This document shows positions 5,763-12,138 of a stretch of 13,121 nt of DNA, in pieces (position 1 is the stretch's first letter; every line of letters begins with the position of its first letter). Location of the stretch: the NCBI GenBank assembly GCA_003162615.1, contig PMNG01000081.1, positions 1 to 13,121 on the forward strand. Reading direction: 5' to 3'. Origin of the DNA: Methanothrix sp. GTDB lineage: Archaea > Halobacteriota > Methanosarcinia > Methanotrichales > Methanotrichaceae. The notes below the pieces were generated by a model, which worked only from the letters and a program-made list of their open reading frames with translations, was not told the DNA's origin and did not search any database. The position numbers were made by a program, and so were the translations under genes.

Positions 5763-8116
5763 TGGATGGGGTTTACTTCTCAAATCCCCAGCTTATGTGG
5801 GGAATTCCCATCCTCCTGGTTGCAGGGCTTATCTACACCTTTAAGCGGGCCAAGAACAGGCTCATGGCCGCCAGCAGGCTGGCCGTGTTCTGTCTGATCC
5901 TAGCGGCAGCAGCTAACCCGTACATCGTAGCTACCCATGTGGTTCAATCCTCTGAGCCGAGCATCACCATCCTGGCGGACAAGACTGCTTCCATGTCCGT
6001 CTTTGACCCAGATGTAGCCACCAGGCTAGGTGGCGTGCTGCCCAACTCCCAGATCAGGACCTTCTCGGGAGAGTCCACTCCCCTAGGAGACAAGATCCTT
6101 CAGTACGCCGCTCCCGGATCGACCCTGGTCCTGGTCTCAGACGGGTATAGCAATAAAGGACGTTCCCTGGATGATTCCTTGGCCCTGGCCAGGGCCTCCA
6201 ACACCACGGTGTTCGCCATCCAGATGGCTCCGGTGGTCATCGATGCCAGCGTTGAGATATCGGGAACTAATACTGCCGTAGCGGGAGGCGATTATCCCTT
6301 CTCGGTCATCATCAGGGCCTCGGGAAATTATGTTGGGACTCTTTCGGTGTCATCCGACGGCCAGTCGATCTATAACGATAGAGTCTCCACCAACAGCTCT
6401 TCGTCCATCAGGATCTCTCACACCTTCTTCACCACCGGAACTCACATCCTTAGAGCCGAGATCTCCCCGGACGCTCAGCCGGTGAACAACGTGTACCAAA
6501 AAGCCGTTTATGTAGTTCCCAAGGCCAACGTGCTTCTGGTCTCAGGTGGTGCTTCTCCCCTGACCACTATTCTCTCGGGGCTCTACAATCTGTCCCAATC
6601 GGAAAGTCTCCCTTCGGACCTCAGGGGATACAAGGCGGTAGTTCTTGACGATCAGAGAAACGCTCCAGAGCTCGCTAACCTCAAAATGTTCGTTCGCGAT
6701 GGCGGCGGGCTGGTTGTGGTTGGCGGTACCGACTCTTACGAGCTGGGAGGTTACCTCAACTCATCCTTTGAGGATCTGCTGCCTGTCAAATCGCTGCCGA
6801 GCACCTTCAAAGGTGGTAAGGTTGTGGTGCTGGTCCTTGACATTTCTCTGAGCATGCTTGCCACTAGGACCAAGGACGGGACTACGCTTCTGGATTATGC
6901 AAAAGCCCTGGCAATAGAGCTGCTCAAATCTCCCGACTTTCGGGATTACAAAGTCGGCGTGGTTGTGTTCGGAACCAAGGCCTACGTTGTCAATAGCCCT
7001 CTGCCGTTGCCCCAGGGTCAACCTGTCATAGAAGACAAGATATCCAGCCTGTCTCCTTCAGGAAGCGAGGACACCAACCTGGACAACGGTCTAGAGCTTG
7101 CTAGAGACATGCTCAACGCTTCCGAAGGAAAGGGGGAGATCATAGTCATCTCCGATGGAGACCTTAGGGGCTACCCTGATGTCTTCTTACACTCCTCCGA
7201 GTTGATCCGCGAGATCAACGTTACAACTCGTCTCATCCAGGTCCAGGCCTTCCCTAACGGGAACGGAATTTTCGGGGATCTTGCGTCCAAGTCAGGGGCG
7301 GAGTTCCTTCCCTTCACCTATCCCACCTCGATAACCACCAATGTTCAGAACCAACCGGAGAATCTGACCCAGAAGCCCCAACAAACATCCGAATACTCAG
7401 TTTCAGTTGTGAACAAGAACCATTACATCACATCAGATCTTGACATTAATGCTTCCATAACCGGATTCAATGACGTGACGCCCAAACCAGGGGCCCAGAA
7501 GCTGGTGGCCATTACCGACGGCAAACCTGTGCTAACAGCCTGGCGATACGGCCTGGGCAGAGTGGCGGCCCTTTCCACCGACGATGGATCTGGATGGGCC
7601 GGTTCTCTCTACAGTGCCCCCAGCTCAAAGCTGATATCCGCAACGGTCAACTGGGCTGTAGGCGACCCCAGGCCTGAGACGAACCGAATAGACTCTGGGG
7701 ATGGTTGGCTTGGGACGCCGTTGGAGGTGACCGTTCAAAGCGATAGCCAGCCTGTGATAGATCAAGCAAGCATACAGCGCACTGGAGAAAATCAGTATGC
7801 TGTTACATTGACTCCTGATAAAACAGGGATTATGTACCTTGGAGATTACGGGATTGCAGTTAACTATCCACTGGAGTACAGAGACTTGGGTTTCAATCCA
7901 GACTTGCCCAAAGAGATAATGGCCAATGGGGGGAGAGTCTTTACCGAGAAGGAAGCAGGCCTCAGCCTAATAGAAGAGGCCAGGATGAAGAACCAGAGGA
8001 CTGTCCAGGACAGAGTGTCAAAGAGGGATTTGCTCCTGCTTGCGGCCTTGACGATATTCCTGGTGGAAGTTATTGGGAGGAGGTTAAGAGAGATAAAGGT
8101 TCGCGGCCGATCTTAA
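5759..8116 (+). CDS. Large membrane VWA / glutamine-amidotransferase-like protein
   Basis: A 785-residue partner of the preceding gene. The ATG is chosen because it overlaps the upstream stop (ATGA) and has GGAGG 8 nt before it; an ATG 15 nt earlier would overlap that ribosome site. Order of parts: two membrane helices (about 13-28, 38-55); a VWA-like domain with a degenerate DKTAS metal motif (74-78) and LVSDG (125-129); an Ig-like beta stretch (about 160-250); a GATase1-like segment with DGGGLVVVGG (314-323); a full VWA domain with DISLS (361-365), T439 and ISDGD (464-468); a further beta-rich region; and a final membrane helix (about 757-772) before an Arg/Lys tail. The two VWA units, one degenerate and one intact, suggest a scaffold. 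The function is unknown beyond this. Confidence 0.85.
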   Translation: MMDGVYFSNPQLMWGIPILLVAGLIYTFKRAKNRLMAASRLAVFCLILAAAANPYIVATHVVQSSEPSITILADKTASMSVFDPDVATRLGGVLPNSQIRTFSGESTPLGDKILQYAAPGSTLVLVSDGYSNKGRSLDDSLALARASNTTVFAIQMAPVVIDASVEISGTNTAVAGGDYPFSVIIRASGNYVGTLSVSSDGQSIYNDRVSTNSSSSIRISHTFFTTGTHILRAEISPDAQPVNNVYQKAVYVVPKANVLLVSGGASPLTTILSGLYNLSQSESLPSDLRGYKAVVLDDQRNAPELANLKMFVRDGGGLVVVGGTDSYELGGYLNSSFEDLLPVKSLPSTFKGGKVVVLVLDISLSMLATRTKDGTTLLDYAKALAIELLKSPDFRDYKVGVVVFGTKAYVVNSPLPLPQGQPVIEDKISSLSPSGSEDTNLDNGLELARDMLNASEGKGEIIVISDGDLRGYPDVFLHSSELIREINVTTRLIQVQAFPNGNGIFGDLASKSGAEFLPFTYPTSITTNVQNQPENLTQKPQQTSEYSVSVVNKNHYITSDLDINASITGFNDVTPKPGAQKLVAITDGKPVLTAWRYGLGRVAALSTDDGSGWAGSLYSAPSSKLISATVNWAVGDPRPETNRIDSGDGWLGTPLEVTVQSDSQPVIDQASIQRTGENQYAVTLTPDKTGIMYLGDYGIAVNYPLEYRDLGFNPDLPKEIMANGGRVFTEKEAGLSLIEEARMKNQRTVQDRVSKRDLLLLAALTIFLVEVIGRRLREIKVRGRS

Positions 8117-8135
8117 CCGAAAACTCACCATTAGA

Positions 8136-8143
8136 TTTTAATA
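8136..8143 (+). promoter_or_regulatory. Candidate TATA box of aIF1
   Basis: TTTTAATA lies about 30 bp before the GGAGGT ribosome site of the aIF1 gene. A start near 8165 would leave a leader of about 28 nt. A second A/T block, CTTATATT at 8163-8170, is too close to the ribosome site to be preferred. Confidence 0.35.
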
Positions 8144-8192
8144 GCATACCATATGAGATGATCTTATATTCTGTGGAGGTAACTGCTACACA

Positions 8193-8501
8193 ATGAGTTC
8201 TGAAATGTGCACTGTCTGTGGACTTCCTGGGGAGCTCTGCATCTGCGAGGAGGTTGCCAAGGAACAGCAGCGTATAGCTGTCAAGGTTCAAAAGCGCAGG
8301 TATGGAAAAGAGGTAACCGTGATCCAGGGCATAGATCCTCACGAGATCGACCTTCAGGAACTCTGCACTTACCTTAAATCCAAGCTGGCCTGTGGCGGGA
8401 CCGTAAAAGACAGTCTAATAGAGCTGCAAGGCAATCACATTCAGCGGATCAAAGAGATCCTCGTGAAGAGAGGATTCGGCTCAGAGCAAATAAGCACTTG
8501 A
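8193..8501 (+). CDS. Translation initiation factor aIF1 (SUI1 family)
   Basis: The archaeal homologue of eIF1/SUI1, which binds the small ribosomal subunit and enforces accurate start-codon selection. It has 102 residues, the usual length. KRRYGKEVTVI (34-44), GI (46-47), LKSKLACGGTVKD (61-73) and IELQGNH (76-82) are the family landmarks. The N-terminus carries C6, C9, C15 and C17, a pattern that could bind zinc, seen in many archaeal members. A GGAGGT ends 12 nt before the ATG, an unusually long gap, but no better start is in frame. It stands alone as a transcription unit and ends at a strong hairpin. This factor is relevant here because several genes nearby appear to use non-ATG starts. Confidence 0.95.
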   Translation: MSSEMCTVCGLPGELCICEEVAKEQQRIAVKVQKRRYGKEVTVIQGIDPHEIDLQELCTYLKSKLACGGTVKDSLIELQGNHIQRIKEILVKRGFGSEQIST

Positions 8502-8509
8502 AAAACAGC

Positions 8510-8537
8510 TCAGCGGTTTTGGCCGCTGATCCTTTAA
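8510..8537. terminator. Bidirectional hairpin terminator
   Basis: A perfect 7-bp stem TCAGCGG / CCGCTGA with loop TTTTGG (8510-8529) sits between convergent genes. On plus it is followed by CCTTTAATT; on minus it is followed by GCTGTTTTT. Both flanks are therefore U-rich in the transcript, which fits termination of aIF1 and of the winged-helix gene coming from the other side. Confidence 0.6.
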
Positions 8538-8556
8538 TTGATGTCGAAGGTTGGCT

Positions 8557-8937
8557 CTATCGCCCGTAATCTTCTGGTTGATCCTCTGCAGTTATGGTTC
8601 CTTCTTTGCCTATAACTATTGAGAATATCCATTCGCTGAGCTTGGCACAGTGCTCTGGCTCACACTCTTCGATGCATCCTGCACAGGGCTCAAATATCAG
8701 TACAGGCATGAGAGATTTGAATCGTTTACTATTTGATTTGTCTGCATAGCACAGTCTATAAGTCCTGATGCCGTCGATCGACTCCAGCTGCCTGGTGATG
8801 AGGTTCTCCTTCATCAGCTTTGCCACGATGCGAGAACACTTTCTAGAATCGATCTTCAGCGCCTTCCAGAGATCACTCTGCAGAACGCCACTCTCGCAGG
8901 ACTTGATGAATTCCAGAGCATCCACATCAGCAGACAT
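8557..8937 (-). CDS. Winged-helix protein with C-terminal Cys4 cluster, TFE-beta/RPC39-like
   Basis: A 126-residue protein. Residues about 5-63 form a winged helix: GVLQSDLWKALKIDSRKCSR is the helix-turn-helix core, followed by a KLMKENLI wing helix and a beta hairpin ending in TYRLCY. The C-terminal part has C85-x2-C88-x3-C92-x4-C97, then LSEWI. A Q-S-D-L-W-K helix, S-R-K-x-S-R recognition helix and a Cys4 cluster followed by a W-I helix resemble TFE-beta and the RNA polymerase III subunit RPC39, where the cluster is 4Fe-4S. The cysteine spacing is tighter than in RPC39. A plain redox-sensing regulator is the main alternative. It lies 8 nt after the LSm gene with AGGGGT in the gap, so the two are one operon. 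Confidence 0.7.
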   Translation of the reverse strand: MSADVDALEFIKSCESGVLQSDLWKALKIDSRKCSRIVAKLMKENLITRQLESIDGIRTYRLCYADKSNSKRFKSLMPVLIFEPCAGCIEECEPEHCAKLSEWIFSIVIGKEGTITAEDQPEDYGR

Positions 8938-8945
8938 CCTTACCC

Positions 8946-9170
8946 CTATTCTATAGGACTTATGAGGATGATGTTGTTTCCTCTTAGGATGACAGACCCC
9001 AAAGACCGTGTCTTCTCTCCGCCGATCAGCTCGACTGTCTCCAGGAGATGAAGGTTTAGGTACTCGTCTACGCTATTGAGTATGCCCTCTAGGACATACC
9101 TGGGAGACCCTTTCATCTCGACCTGGATCTTGCTGCCTATCAAAGTCTGAACCTTTTTGGTGGGAAACAT
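8946..9170 (-). CDS. Sm-like (LSm) RNA-binding protein
   Basis: A 74-residue member of the archaeal Sm/LSm family, which forms ring oligomers that bind U-rich RNA. Sm1 is visible as the run from VEMKG to EGILNSVDEYLNLHL (17-42), with the conserved G29, D35 and N39. Sm2 is LGSVILRGNNIILIS (57-71), with the RGN signature. The ATG has AGAGGT 7 nt upstream. It is somewhat divergent from standard SmAP1 (VEMKGSPRYVLEG in place of a typical LKGxxFxG), so it may be a second paralogue. It is the first gene of a two-gene operon with the winged-helix protein downstream. Confidence 0.9.
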   Translation of the reverse strand: MFPTKKVQTLIGSKIQVEMKGSPRYVLEGILNSVDEYLNLHLLETVELIGGEKTRSLGSVILRGNNIILISPIE

Positions 9171-9189
9171 GAATTTACCTCTTAGTTAT

Positions 9190-9207
9190 ATGGTGCGATG
9201 GTGCGAT
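9190..9207. repeat. Perfect 8-bp tandem repeat ATGGTGCG in the LSm promoter
   Basis: Two direct, adjacent copies of ATGGTGCG plus a further AT. The repeat lies between the candidate TATA box and the likely transcription start of the LSm/winged-helix operon, a position typical of archaeal repressor sites. Confidence 0.6.
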
Positions 9208-9214
9208 AATATTT
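9206..9214 (-). promoter_or_regulatory. Candidate TATA box of the LSm operon
   Basis: AAATATTAT on minus, 36-44 bp before the LSm ATG. Transcription would start near 9183, leaving a short leader with the AGAGGT site. The tandem repeat lies just downstream and touches it. Confidence 0.4.
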
Positions 9215-9259
9215 CAAATTTTGTATGCCTAATCATGCAGAAGACAAAATCTATTTTTT

Positions 9260-9493
9260 CTAAACAGCCTCTACGCTAGTTACACCTGAAACGTCCTTTC
9301 TAAGCTCTTTCTCGATGAAGTTCTTGAGGGTCATCTGAGAGAAGGGACATCCGGCACAACTGCCCTGTAGCTTCACTTTAACTACTCCATCTTTTATATC
9401 CACCAGCTCGACGTCTCCTCCCTCAACCCGCAGTGCGTTTCGAATCCGTTCTAGGGCGGCTTCTACCTGTTCTTTGAGCTCTTGCATTTCCAT
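9260..9493 (-). CDS. NifU C-terminal-domain (Nfu-type) Fe-S protein
   Basis: A 77-residue stand-alone Nfu domain, which assembles or carries a 4Fe-4S cluster for delivery to target enzymes. The features are VEGGDVELVDI (23-33) and GSCAGCPFSQMTLK (44-57), with the CxxC ligands C46 and C49. Two domains would bridge one cluster, so it likely acts as a dimer. Its ATG overlaps the upstream stop by one base (TAATG), with AAGGGGAC just before, so translation is coupled to the PII-like gene. A second ATG two codons in is possible. In an organism rich in Fe-S enzymes (Fwd, Cdh) a carrier is expected; direct targets are not known. Confidence 0.92.
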   Translation of the reverse strand: MEMQELKEQVEAALERIRNALRVEGGDVELVDIKDGVVKVKLQGSCAGCPFSQMTLKNFIEKELRKDVSGVTSVEAV

Positions 9494-9819
9494 TAGTCCC
9501 CTTTAACCTTTATCGACGTAACCTTGTGCCCCATAATCGTGTACCTTATTCCTTTTAAAGCTTCCTCGAGCTGCTTTATGATCCGGTCGCATTTGTCAGA
9601 GCTGACAACGGTATTCACCATGATACCGGGTTCAGAGTGATTCCTTATTGTCTCCAGGGTCATCTTAGGATCTTCACTCAGGCGAAAGTTCTTCCAGGTC
9701 TTAGGGGCCATCCCCTGGTACTCGACGAGGTAGAAGCCGGTGATCCCGAGCTCCGTCAAGGTATTGATAACCCGCACCAAATGCTCGTAATCGACAAAGA
9801 TCTTGACCATGGTCTTCAT
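9493..9819 (-). CDS. PII-homologue protein, MJ1244-like
   Basis: A 108-residue protein that resembles the methanogen family described as homologous to nitrogen regulatory protein PII (MJ1244/MTH1110 type). The KIFVDYEHLVRVINTLTELG start, GITGFYLVEYQG (25-36) and the C-terminal HKVTSIKVKG strand give the ferredoxin-like beta-alpha-beta pattern. The segment after EYQG (MAPKTWKNFRLSED) takes the place of the PII T-loop and lacks the classic uridylylation motif. Such proteins often bind small effectors as trimers, but the ligand here is unknown. The ATG has GGGGAT 5 nt upstream. It is the promoter-proximal gene of a pair with the Nfu protein, which suggests a regulatory or chaperone role linked to Fe-S supply. 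That link is inference. Confidence 0.7.
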   Translation of the reverse strand: MKTMVKIFVDYEHLVRVINTLTELGITGFYLVEYQGMAPKTWKNFRLSEDPKMTLETIRNHSEPGIMVNTVVSSDKCDRIIKQLEEALKGIRYTIMGHKVTSIKVKGD

Positions 9820-9853
9820 ACTAAATCCCCAAAAGACTAATCGGCTGGAAACC

Positions 9854-9861
9854 TTAAATAA
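9854..9861 (-). promoter_or_regulatory. Candidate TATA box of the PII-like/Nfu operon
   Basis: TTATTTAA on minus, about 35-42 bp before the ATG at 9819. It would start transcription near 9832 and leave a 13-nt leader that contains the GGGGAT ribosome site (9825-9830). Confidence 0.45.
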
Positions 9862-9876
9862 CTTCGCTAGATATTC

Positions 9877-9882
9877 TTTTAT
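9877..9882 (+). promoter_or_regulatory. Candidate TATA box of the cob operon
   Basis: TTTTAT lies 24-29 bp before the cobZ ATG. With no Shine-Dalgarno at a normal distance, the cobZ message may be leaderless. An overlapping option is AGATATTC just upstream. No cobalamin-riboswitch-sized leader exists in this 86-bp divergent gap. Confidence 0.35.
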
Positions 9883-9905
9883 CCTTAAGGAATGTCAAGC
9901 TTATC

Positions 9906-10370
9906 ATGGCCGAGAGAGACATCCGGGAAGTCCTTAAGAGCATGGAAATAACTATAGATGAAATAGTATCTGCTGCCTTTGAACTTTACTTTCCTCACCC
10001 AGGCGTAGAGACACGGGAGAAGGCCGAAGCCGTCTTCCGTAGGGAGCTGGACCTCGCGCTTTCCGACCCCAACCTCGCGCTTTTGATCTACGCGGGCGTC
10101 CTTCTGGAATCGGAGGGCGTAAAGGAGAACCTGCCCAACCTCAGACAATCCGACTACGACAACGATCTCACCTGTTTGATAGCTGACGAGGTTCTGGGCA
10201 TGAGCATAGCCAAGTACATAGGTGGCTACAAAGGAGTATTCGATTACGTAAGGTACGACAAGGCCAAGCCCGGGATACTTGGCCGCTTGGGGCCATTCAT
10301 GGACGATGTGATCGGCGGCCTAATCGGGGGAGTGTCCTCCAACATGTACACAAGGGCGGTGTTGGACTGA
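9906..10370 (+). CDS. cobZ: Alpha-ribazole-5'-phosphate phosphatase (PgpA-like)
   Basis: CobZ removes the phosphate of alpha-ribazole-phosphate (or of the cobamide phosphate) late in cobamide assembly. It is the archaeal replacement for bacterial CobC, described in Methanosarcina mazei. The 154-residue protein belongs to the PgpA fold. DEVLGMSIAKYIGG (94-107), FDYVRYDKAKPG (112-123) and GPFMDDVIGGLIGG (129-142) hold the conserved acidic and Gly residues. Related PgpA proteins act on phosphatidylglycerol phosphate, but the direct link to cobS and cobY supports the cobamide role. The protein is soluble-looking at the N-terminus, with a hydrophobic C-terminal segment. It is the first gene of the operon, divergent from the PII-like gene. 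Confidence 0.88.
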   Translation: MAERDIREVLKSMEITIDEIVSAAFELYFPHPGVETREKAEAVFRRELDLALSDPNLALLIYAGVLLESEGVKENLPNLRQSDYDNDLTCLIADEVLGMSIAKYIGGYKGVFDYVRYDKAKPGILGRLGPFMDDVIGGLIGGVSSNMYTRAVLD

Positions 10371-11131
10371 AGGACTTTTGGTTTGCTCTGAAGTCGGGTT
10401 TTGGCTTCCTGTCCACCATACCAGTCGGCATAAGCATGGAGGGTTTGGAGGCATTGATGAGCCGCGCCTACATCTTTTCCCTGGTGGGGCTTGTCTTAGG
10501 AGTAATTATCGGAGGATCAGCCTACCTCCTTTTCAGGATATTTCCGGCCGCCCTGACTTCGGTCCTGGTATTGGTCGTGATCTACAAGCTATGCGGGATC
10601 AATCACCTGGACGGCCTGGCAGACTTCGGGGATGGTGTCGTGGCCCACGGGTCCTCGGAGAAGAAAGTTACGGCAATGAAGGACGTAAACCTGGGGACTG
10701 GCGGCGTGGCCTTCATAATCATGATTCTGATAGCCAACTATGCCATCATCAATTCTATGCAGCAGATACTCCTGCCTTTGTCTCTGCTGGTTGCTGAGGT
10801 TTCAGCCAAGCAGTCCATGATCGCCTTCGCGGCATTTTCCAAGTCTTTGCATAAGGGGTTCGGACAGATAATGATCGATAAGACCGGCAACAGAGAGTTC
10901 TTGATCGGCCTGGTCATCTCTGTAGCTGCAATTTACTTTGTCCTCGGTCCCCTGGGACTAGCCATGCTGGCGGCTTCGCAACTGGCTGCCGTCTATCTGG
11001 TTGTCGTCGCAAAAAGGAACTTTGGCGGAGCAACGGGAGACGGGATAGGTGCTACCAATGAGATTTGTCGGACCGTTGCTCTGGCAGCCGCGCTTACTTT
11101 TGGGGGTGTACTTCCTTGGATGCGCTGGTGA
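10367..11131 (+). CDS. cobS: Adenosylcobinamide-GDP ribazoletransferase (cobalamin synthase), CTG start
   Basis: CobS joins alpha-ribazole (or its phosphate) to adenosylcobinamide-GDP at the membrane, the final assembly step of the cobamide. HLDGLADFGDG at residues 80-90 is the metal-binding signature, followed by KKVTAMKDVNLGTGG. Several membrane helices follow. The first in-frame ATG (10436) would delete 23 residues that read LKDFWFALKSGFGFLSTIP, a conserved CobS N-terminus of the FLTRIPV type. No ATG, GTG or TTG exists in frame in that stretch. The CTG at 10367 overlaps the cobZ stop as CTGA and has GGCGGTG 5 nt before it, close to the full ribosome-binding consensus. I therefore take CTG as the start, giving 254 residues, a normal length. 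A sequence error or lost ATG is the alternative. Confidence 0.85.
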   Translation: MKDFWFALKSGFGFLSTIPVGISMEGLEALMSRAYIFSLVGLVLGVIIGGSAYLLFRIFPAALTSVLVLVVIYKLCGINHLDGLADFGDGVVAHGSSEKKVTAMKDVNLGTGGVAFIIMILIANYAIINSMQQILLPLSLLVAEVSAKQSMIAFAAFSKSLHKGFGQIMIDKTGNREFLIGLVISVAAIYFVLGPLGLAMLAASQLAAVYLVVVAKRNFGGATGDGIGATNEICRTVALAAALTFGGVLPWMRW

Positions 11132-11715
11132 TGGCTGGCGGGAAAGGCTCCCGCTTGAGGATGGGCGAGAAGCCCCTGGTGAAGCTGTTCGGTAGGCCGC
11201 TGATAGACTATGTTGTGTCCGCCCTGCTGGACAGCTCGGCTGACAGGATATTCGTTGCCGTCACGGAGAACGTGCCCATGACAGGGGGGTGGGCAAGGGA
11301 AAGGGAGTTGGAAGTTGTTGACACTTCCGGAAAAGGATTTGTTGCGGACATGGTGGAAGCCGTGGAAAAGGCAGGTGTAATCCAGCCTATTCTGATAATC
11401 ATGGCCGATCTTCCCCTGATAACTCCGGATTTGATAGACGAGATCATGGAGATATATGAAGAGCGCCCCGAACCGGCTCTGTCCACCCACACGCCGCTCA
11501 ACTTGCACGGTCGCCTAGGACGGAGGCCGGATTCGCTGTTCAATTACCGTGGCCAGCTCATTGTTCCATCGGGCATAAATATCTTGGACGGAGCAAATAT
11601 TAGGGTGGAGCAGGAAGACTACCATCTGATCGTGGAGAGGATCGAGCTGGCTGTCAACGTGAACGTGGTCGAGGACCTGAAGCTCTGCGAATCGATAATG
11701 CAAGGTGATCTTTAG
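11116..11715 (+). CDS. cobY: GTP:adenosylcobinamide-phosphate guanylyltransferase, TTG start
   Basis: CobY transfers GMP to adenosylcobinamide-phosphate, making the GDP-activated substrate of CobS; it is the archaeal counterpart of the CobU nucleotidyltransferase. With the TTG start it has 199 residues, like characterised CobY. MDALVMAGGKGSRL (1-14) is the nucleotide-binding loop, EKPLVKL (18-24) the next element, and MADLPLITPD (96-105) the metal site. The TTG at 11116 has GGGGGTG 7 nt upstream. Starting at the ATG at 11131 (TGATG with the cobS stop) would remove the first beta-strand, and a longer reading to 11065 adds unrelated residues. It overlaps the end of cobS by 16 bp, so the two are coupled. 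Confidence 0.92.
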   Translation: MDALVMAGGKGSRLRMGEKPLVKLFGRPLIDYVVSALLDSSADRIFVAVTENVPMTGGWARERELEVVDTSGKGFVADMVEAVEKAGVIQPILIIMADLPLITPDLIDEIMEIYEERPEPALSTHTPLNLHGRLGRRPDSLFNYRGQLIVPSGINILDGANIRVEQEDYHLIVERIELAVNVNVVEDLKLCESIMQGDL

Positions 11716-12081
11716 TTGAACGAGATGGATATAACAATTAAAGGCGAGAGATACTCGTCTGCAGACTTGAAGCTGCTTATAGGAGAGGATGAGGTCTTGG
11801 AGCCCAAGCCGCACATACTCCTGCTGGCCAAGATCCTGCGCAACCCCATGAGGTTACCGTGGTTTCTTAAGGACATCTGCGGCCTATGCTTGAACGATGA
11901 TGATCTGAAAGAACTCCGCCTTGCCCTGATCAGGGTCCAGGTCGACGCTGAGCTGCGGATGAACCAGGACATCCAGAGATACCAGCAGAGGCGTTATGTG
12001 ACCCAGGTGGTTGAGATTCTTCAGTTCAATGAGCTGCTGCTGGCGCCTAAGGAGCATGTTGAAGAAGCTGAGATGGAGTAG
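11716..12081 (+). CDS. Unrecognised 121-residue protein, last gene of the cob operon
   Basis: I do not recognise this family. The TTG start touches the cobY stop (TAGTTG) and has AGGTGATC 6 nt upstream, a very good ribosome site; the ATG three codons later would be too far from it. The protein is mostly helical, acidic and soluble, with no signal peptide or membrane segment. Notable parts are a short beta-like start (MDITIKGERYS), an LLLAKILRNP stretch (35-44), a CGLC pair (C55, C58), a charged helix (about 61-85) and a Gln/Arg-rich run near 87-93. It ends in a Glu-rich tail. Strict coupling to cobY suggests a role near cobamide synthesis or its control. A small DNA- or metal-binding protein cannot be excluded. 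Confidence 0.75.
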   Translation: MNEMDITIKGERYSSADLKLLIGEDEVLEPKPHILLLAKILRNPMRLPWFLKDICGLCLNDDDLKELRLALIRVQVDAELRMNQDIQRYQQRRYVTQVVEILQFNELLLAPKEHVEEAEME

Positions 12082-12138
12082 TACGTCACTTCATCCATAA
12101 AGTCTATTCGGCCAGCTCCGGTTTGTTTGTAGTAAGTT

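Noticed and set aside
8070..8342. Open frame on minus across the VWA end and aIF1
   Set aside because: It overlaps aIF1 and its promoter on the opposite strand, with no motif or ribosome site.
9820..9905. Cobalamin riboswitch in front of cobZ
   Set aside because: The gap is only 86 bp, shared with a divergent promoter, and holds no riboswitch-like structure; the cobZ message may even be leaderless.
10378..10797. Open frame on plus in a second frame of cobS
   Set aside because: It is a shadow of cobS, with no family resemblance and no ribosome site.
11065..11115. Longer cobY starting at 11065
   Set aside because: The extra residues overlap cobS and precede the family's conserved first strand; the TTG at 11116 has a strong ribosome site and gives the normal length.
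10993..11508. Open frame on minus across cobS and cobY
   Set aside because: It is antisense to two secure genes and shows no recognisable motif.
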